This document shows positions 61,301-64,000 of a stretch of 64,000 nucleotides of DNA, in pieces (within the stretch, counting starts at the first letter, position 1; each line of letters opens with the position of its first letter). The stretch spans positions 1 through 64,000 of the forward strand of contig OU612072.1 of NCBI GenBank assembly GCA_914767715.1. The letters run 5' to 3'. A program made the position numbers and the translations under genes. The stretch comes from Membranipora membranacea (lineage: Eukaryota; Bryozoa; Gymnolaemata; Cheilostomatida; Membraniporidae). Under the pieces are notes generated by a model. It worked only from the letters and a program-made list of their open reading frames with translations. It was not told where the DNA came from and searched no databases.

Positions 61301-63592
61301 GTAGTACATGTATTATTGTTATACCGATAGTAGTACATGTATTATTGTTATACCGATAGTAGCACCTGTATTATACCGATAGTAGCACCTGTATTATTGT
61401 TATACCGATAGTAGTACCTGTATTATTGTTATATCGATAGTAGTACCTGTATTATTGTTATATCGATAGTAGTACCTGTATTATTGTTATACCGATAGTA
61501 GTACCTGTATTATTGTTATATCGATAGTAGCACCTCTATTATTGTTATACCGATAGTAGTACCTATATTATTGTTATACCGATAGTAGTACCTGTATTAT
61601 TGTTATACCGATAGTAGCACCTGTATACCGATAGTAGTACATGTATTATTGTTATACCGATAGTAGTACCTGTATTATTGTTATATCGATAGTAGTACCT
61701 GTATTATTGTTATACCGATAGTAGCACCTGTATTATTGTTATACCGATAGTAGTACCTATATTATTGTTATACCGATAGTAGCACCTGTATTATTGTTAT
61801 ACCGATAGTAGCACCTGTATACCGATAGTAGTACATGTATTATTGTTATACCGATAGTAGTACCTGTATTATTGTTATATCGATAGTAGTACCTGTATTA
61901 TTGTTATACCGATAGTAGTACCTGTATTATTGTTATATCGATAGTAGCACCTCTATTATTGTTATACCGATAGTAGTACCTATATTATTGTTATACCGAT
62001 AGTAGTACCTGTATTATTGTTATACCGATAGTAGCACCTGTATACCGATAGTAGTACATGTATTATTGTTATACCGATAGTAGTACCTGTATTATTGTTA
62101 TATCGATAGTAGTACCTGTATTATTGTTATACCGATAGTAGCACCTCTATTATTGTTATACTGATAGTAGTACCTATATTATTGTTATACCGATAGTAGT
62201 ACCTGTATTATTGTTATACTGATAGTAGTACCTGTATTATTGTTATACCGATAGTAGTACCTGTATTATTGTTATACCGATAGTAGTACATGTATTATTG
62301 TTATACCGATAGTAGTACATGTATTATTGTTATACCGATAGTAGTACCTGTATTATTGTTATACCGATAGTAGTACCTGTATTATTGTTATACCGATAGT
62401 AGCACCTGTATTATTGTTATACCGATAGTAGTACCTGTATTATTGTTATACCGATAGTAGTACCTGTATTATTGTTATACCGATAGTAGTACCTGTATTA
62501 TTGTTATACCGATAGTAGTACCTGTATTATTGTTATACCGATAGTAGCACCTGTATTATTGTTATACCGATAGTAGTACCTGTATTATTGTTATACCGAT
62601 AGTAGTACCTGTATTATTGTTATACCGATAGTAGTACCTGTATTATTGTTATACCGATAGTAGTACCTGTATTATTGTTATACCGATAGTAGTACATGTA
62701 TTATTGTTATACCGATAGTAGTACCTGTATTATTGTTATACCGATAGTAGTACCTGTATTATTGTTATACCGATAGTAGCACCTGTATTATTGTTATACC
62801 GATAGTAGTACCTGTATTATTATTACACCGATAGTAGTACCTGTATTATTGTTATACCGATAGTAGTACCTGTATTATTGTTATACCGATAGTAGTACCT
62901 GTATTATTGTTATACCGATAGTAGTACCTGTATTATTGTTATACCGATAGTAGTACCTGTATTATTATTACACCGATAGTAGTACCTGTATTATTGTTAT
63001 ACCGATAGTAGTACCTGTATTATTGTTATACCGATAGTAGTACCTGTATTATTGTTATACCGATAGTAGTACCTGTATTATTGTTATACCGATAGTAGTA
63101 CCTGTATTATTGTTATACCGATAGTAGTACATGTATTATTGTTATACCGATAGTAGTACCTGTATTATTGTTATACCGATAGTAGTACCTGTATTATTGT
63201 TATACCGATAGTAGCACCTGTATTATTGTTATACCGATAGTAGTACCTGTATTATTATTACACCGATAGTAGTACCTGTATTATTGTTATACCGATAGTA
63301 GTACCTGTATTATTGTTATACCGATAGTAGTACCTATATTATTGTTATATCGATAGTAGTACCTGTATTATTGTTATATCGATAGTAGTACATGTATTAT
63401 TGTTATAACGATAGTAGTACTTTTATTATTGTTATACCGATAGTAGCACCTGTATTATTGTTATATCGATAGTAGTAACTGTATTATTGTTATACCGATA
63501 GTAGTACCTGTATTATTGTTATACCGATAGTAGTACATGTATTATTGTTATACCGATAGTAGTACATGTATTATTGTTATACCGATAGTAGT

Positions 63593-64000
63593 ACTTATAT
63601 TATTGTTATATCGATAGTAGTACCTGTATTATTGTTATATCGATAGTAGTACATGTATTATTGTTATACCGATAGTAGTACCTATATTATTGTTATATCG
63701 ATAGTAGTACCTGTATTATTGTTATATCGATAGTAGTACATGTATTATTGTTATACCGATAGTAGTACCTATATTATTGTTATATCGATAGTAGTACCTG
63801 TATTATTGTTATATCGATAGTAGTACATGTATTATTGTTATACCGATAGTAGTACCTATATTATTGTTATATCGATAGTAGTACCTGTATTATTGTTATA
63901 TCGATAGTAGTACATGTATTATTGTTATACCGATAGTAGTACCTATATTATTGTTATATCGATAGTAGTACCTGTATTATTGTTATATCGATAGTAGTAC
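63593..64000. repeat. 87-bp higher-order repeat at the right edge
   Basis: Three 29-bp variants (CCTATA, CCTGTA, CATGTA types) cycle in fixed order. The CCTATA (first copy CTTATA) type starts at 63593, 63680 and 63767, then near 63854 and 63941. Confidence 0.88.

Larger units (their letters stand above)
45124..64000. repeat. 29-bp satellite, about 18.9 kb, to the right edge
   Basis: Unit ACCGATAGTAGTACCTGT followed by ATTATTGTTAT, about 650 copies, continuing past the window. The common variable sites are GTAGTACC/GTAGCACC, CCTGTA/CATGTA/CCTATA, and TACCG/TATCG/TACAG. Short units (CTGTATGTTATACC, CTGTATACCG, CTGTATTATACCG) lack part of the A/T segment. No frame is coding. Confidence 0.97.

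Overview
The window is eukaryotic and metazoan. It has spliced genes with GT-AG introns, two kinds of non-LTR retrotransposon and very large tandem-repeat arrays. The two gene families found (a HNK-1/CHST-type carbohydrate sulfotransferase and the DUF89 phosphatase ARMT1) fit an invertebrate animal, but the species cannot be named from the sequence. No rRNA, tRNA, operon or CRISPR array was recognised.

Layout. 1-7.7 kb: repeat-rich DNA with an intact 847-codon reading frame of a non-LTR element with a restriction-like endonuclease (minus strand), two decayed fragments of the same family on the plus strand, a long inverted repeat and a 38-bp perfect palindrome. 7.77-17.1 kb: a head-to-head pair of sulfotransferase genes. 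The plus-strand copy (10574-17098) has five exons and predicts 347 residues. The minus-strand copy (9967 down to 7771) keeps exons 1-3, but exons 4-5 were not found; a retroelement fragment lies where intron 3 should continue. 17.5-41.75 kb: a convergent minus-strand ARMT1-like gene of nine recognisable exons (449 codons plus stop; only the short N-terminus is missing). One intron holds a decayed APE-type LINE. 41.9-45.1 kb: no gene recognised. 45.1-64 kb: an uninterrupted 29-bp satellite running off the right edge.

The most striking feature is the ARMT1 gene. Six of its eight introns carry large private tandem arrays with different units (20/28, 18, 11, 27, 41 and 24/32 bp). At several exon edges the repeat unit contains the splice site itself, so the true 5' splice site is followed by about 10 to about 37 near copies. 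In two cases (18-bp and 27-bp units) the unit is a multiple of three and the array stays open in the gene's reading frame, so any decoy donor would add a whole number of codons. One acceptor is also copied three times. An 11.3-kb array of a 32-bp unit fills most of another intron.

A second notable point is the sulfotransferase pair. Exon 1 and the start region are almost identical between copies, whereas exons 2 and 3 have diverged strongly, as expected if gene conversion acts across the centre of the inverted duplication.

Exon coordinates were read by eye from splice signals, reading phase and family similarity. No alignment or search was run.
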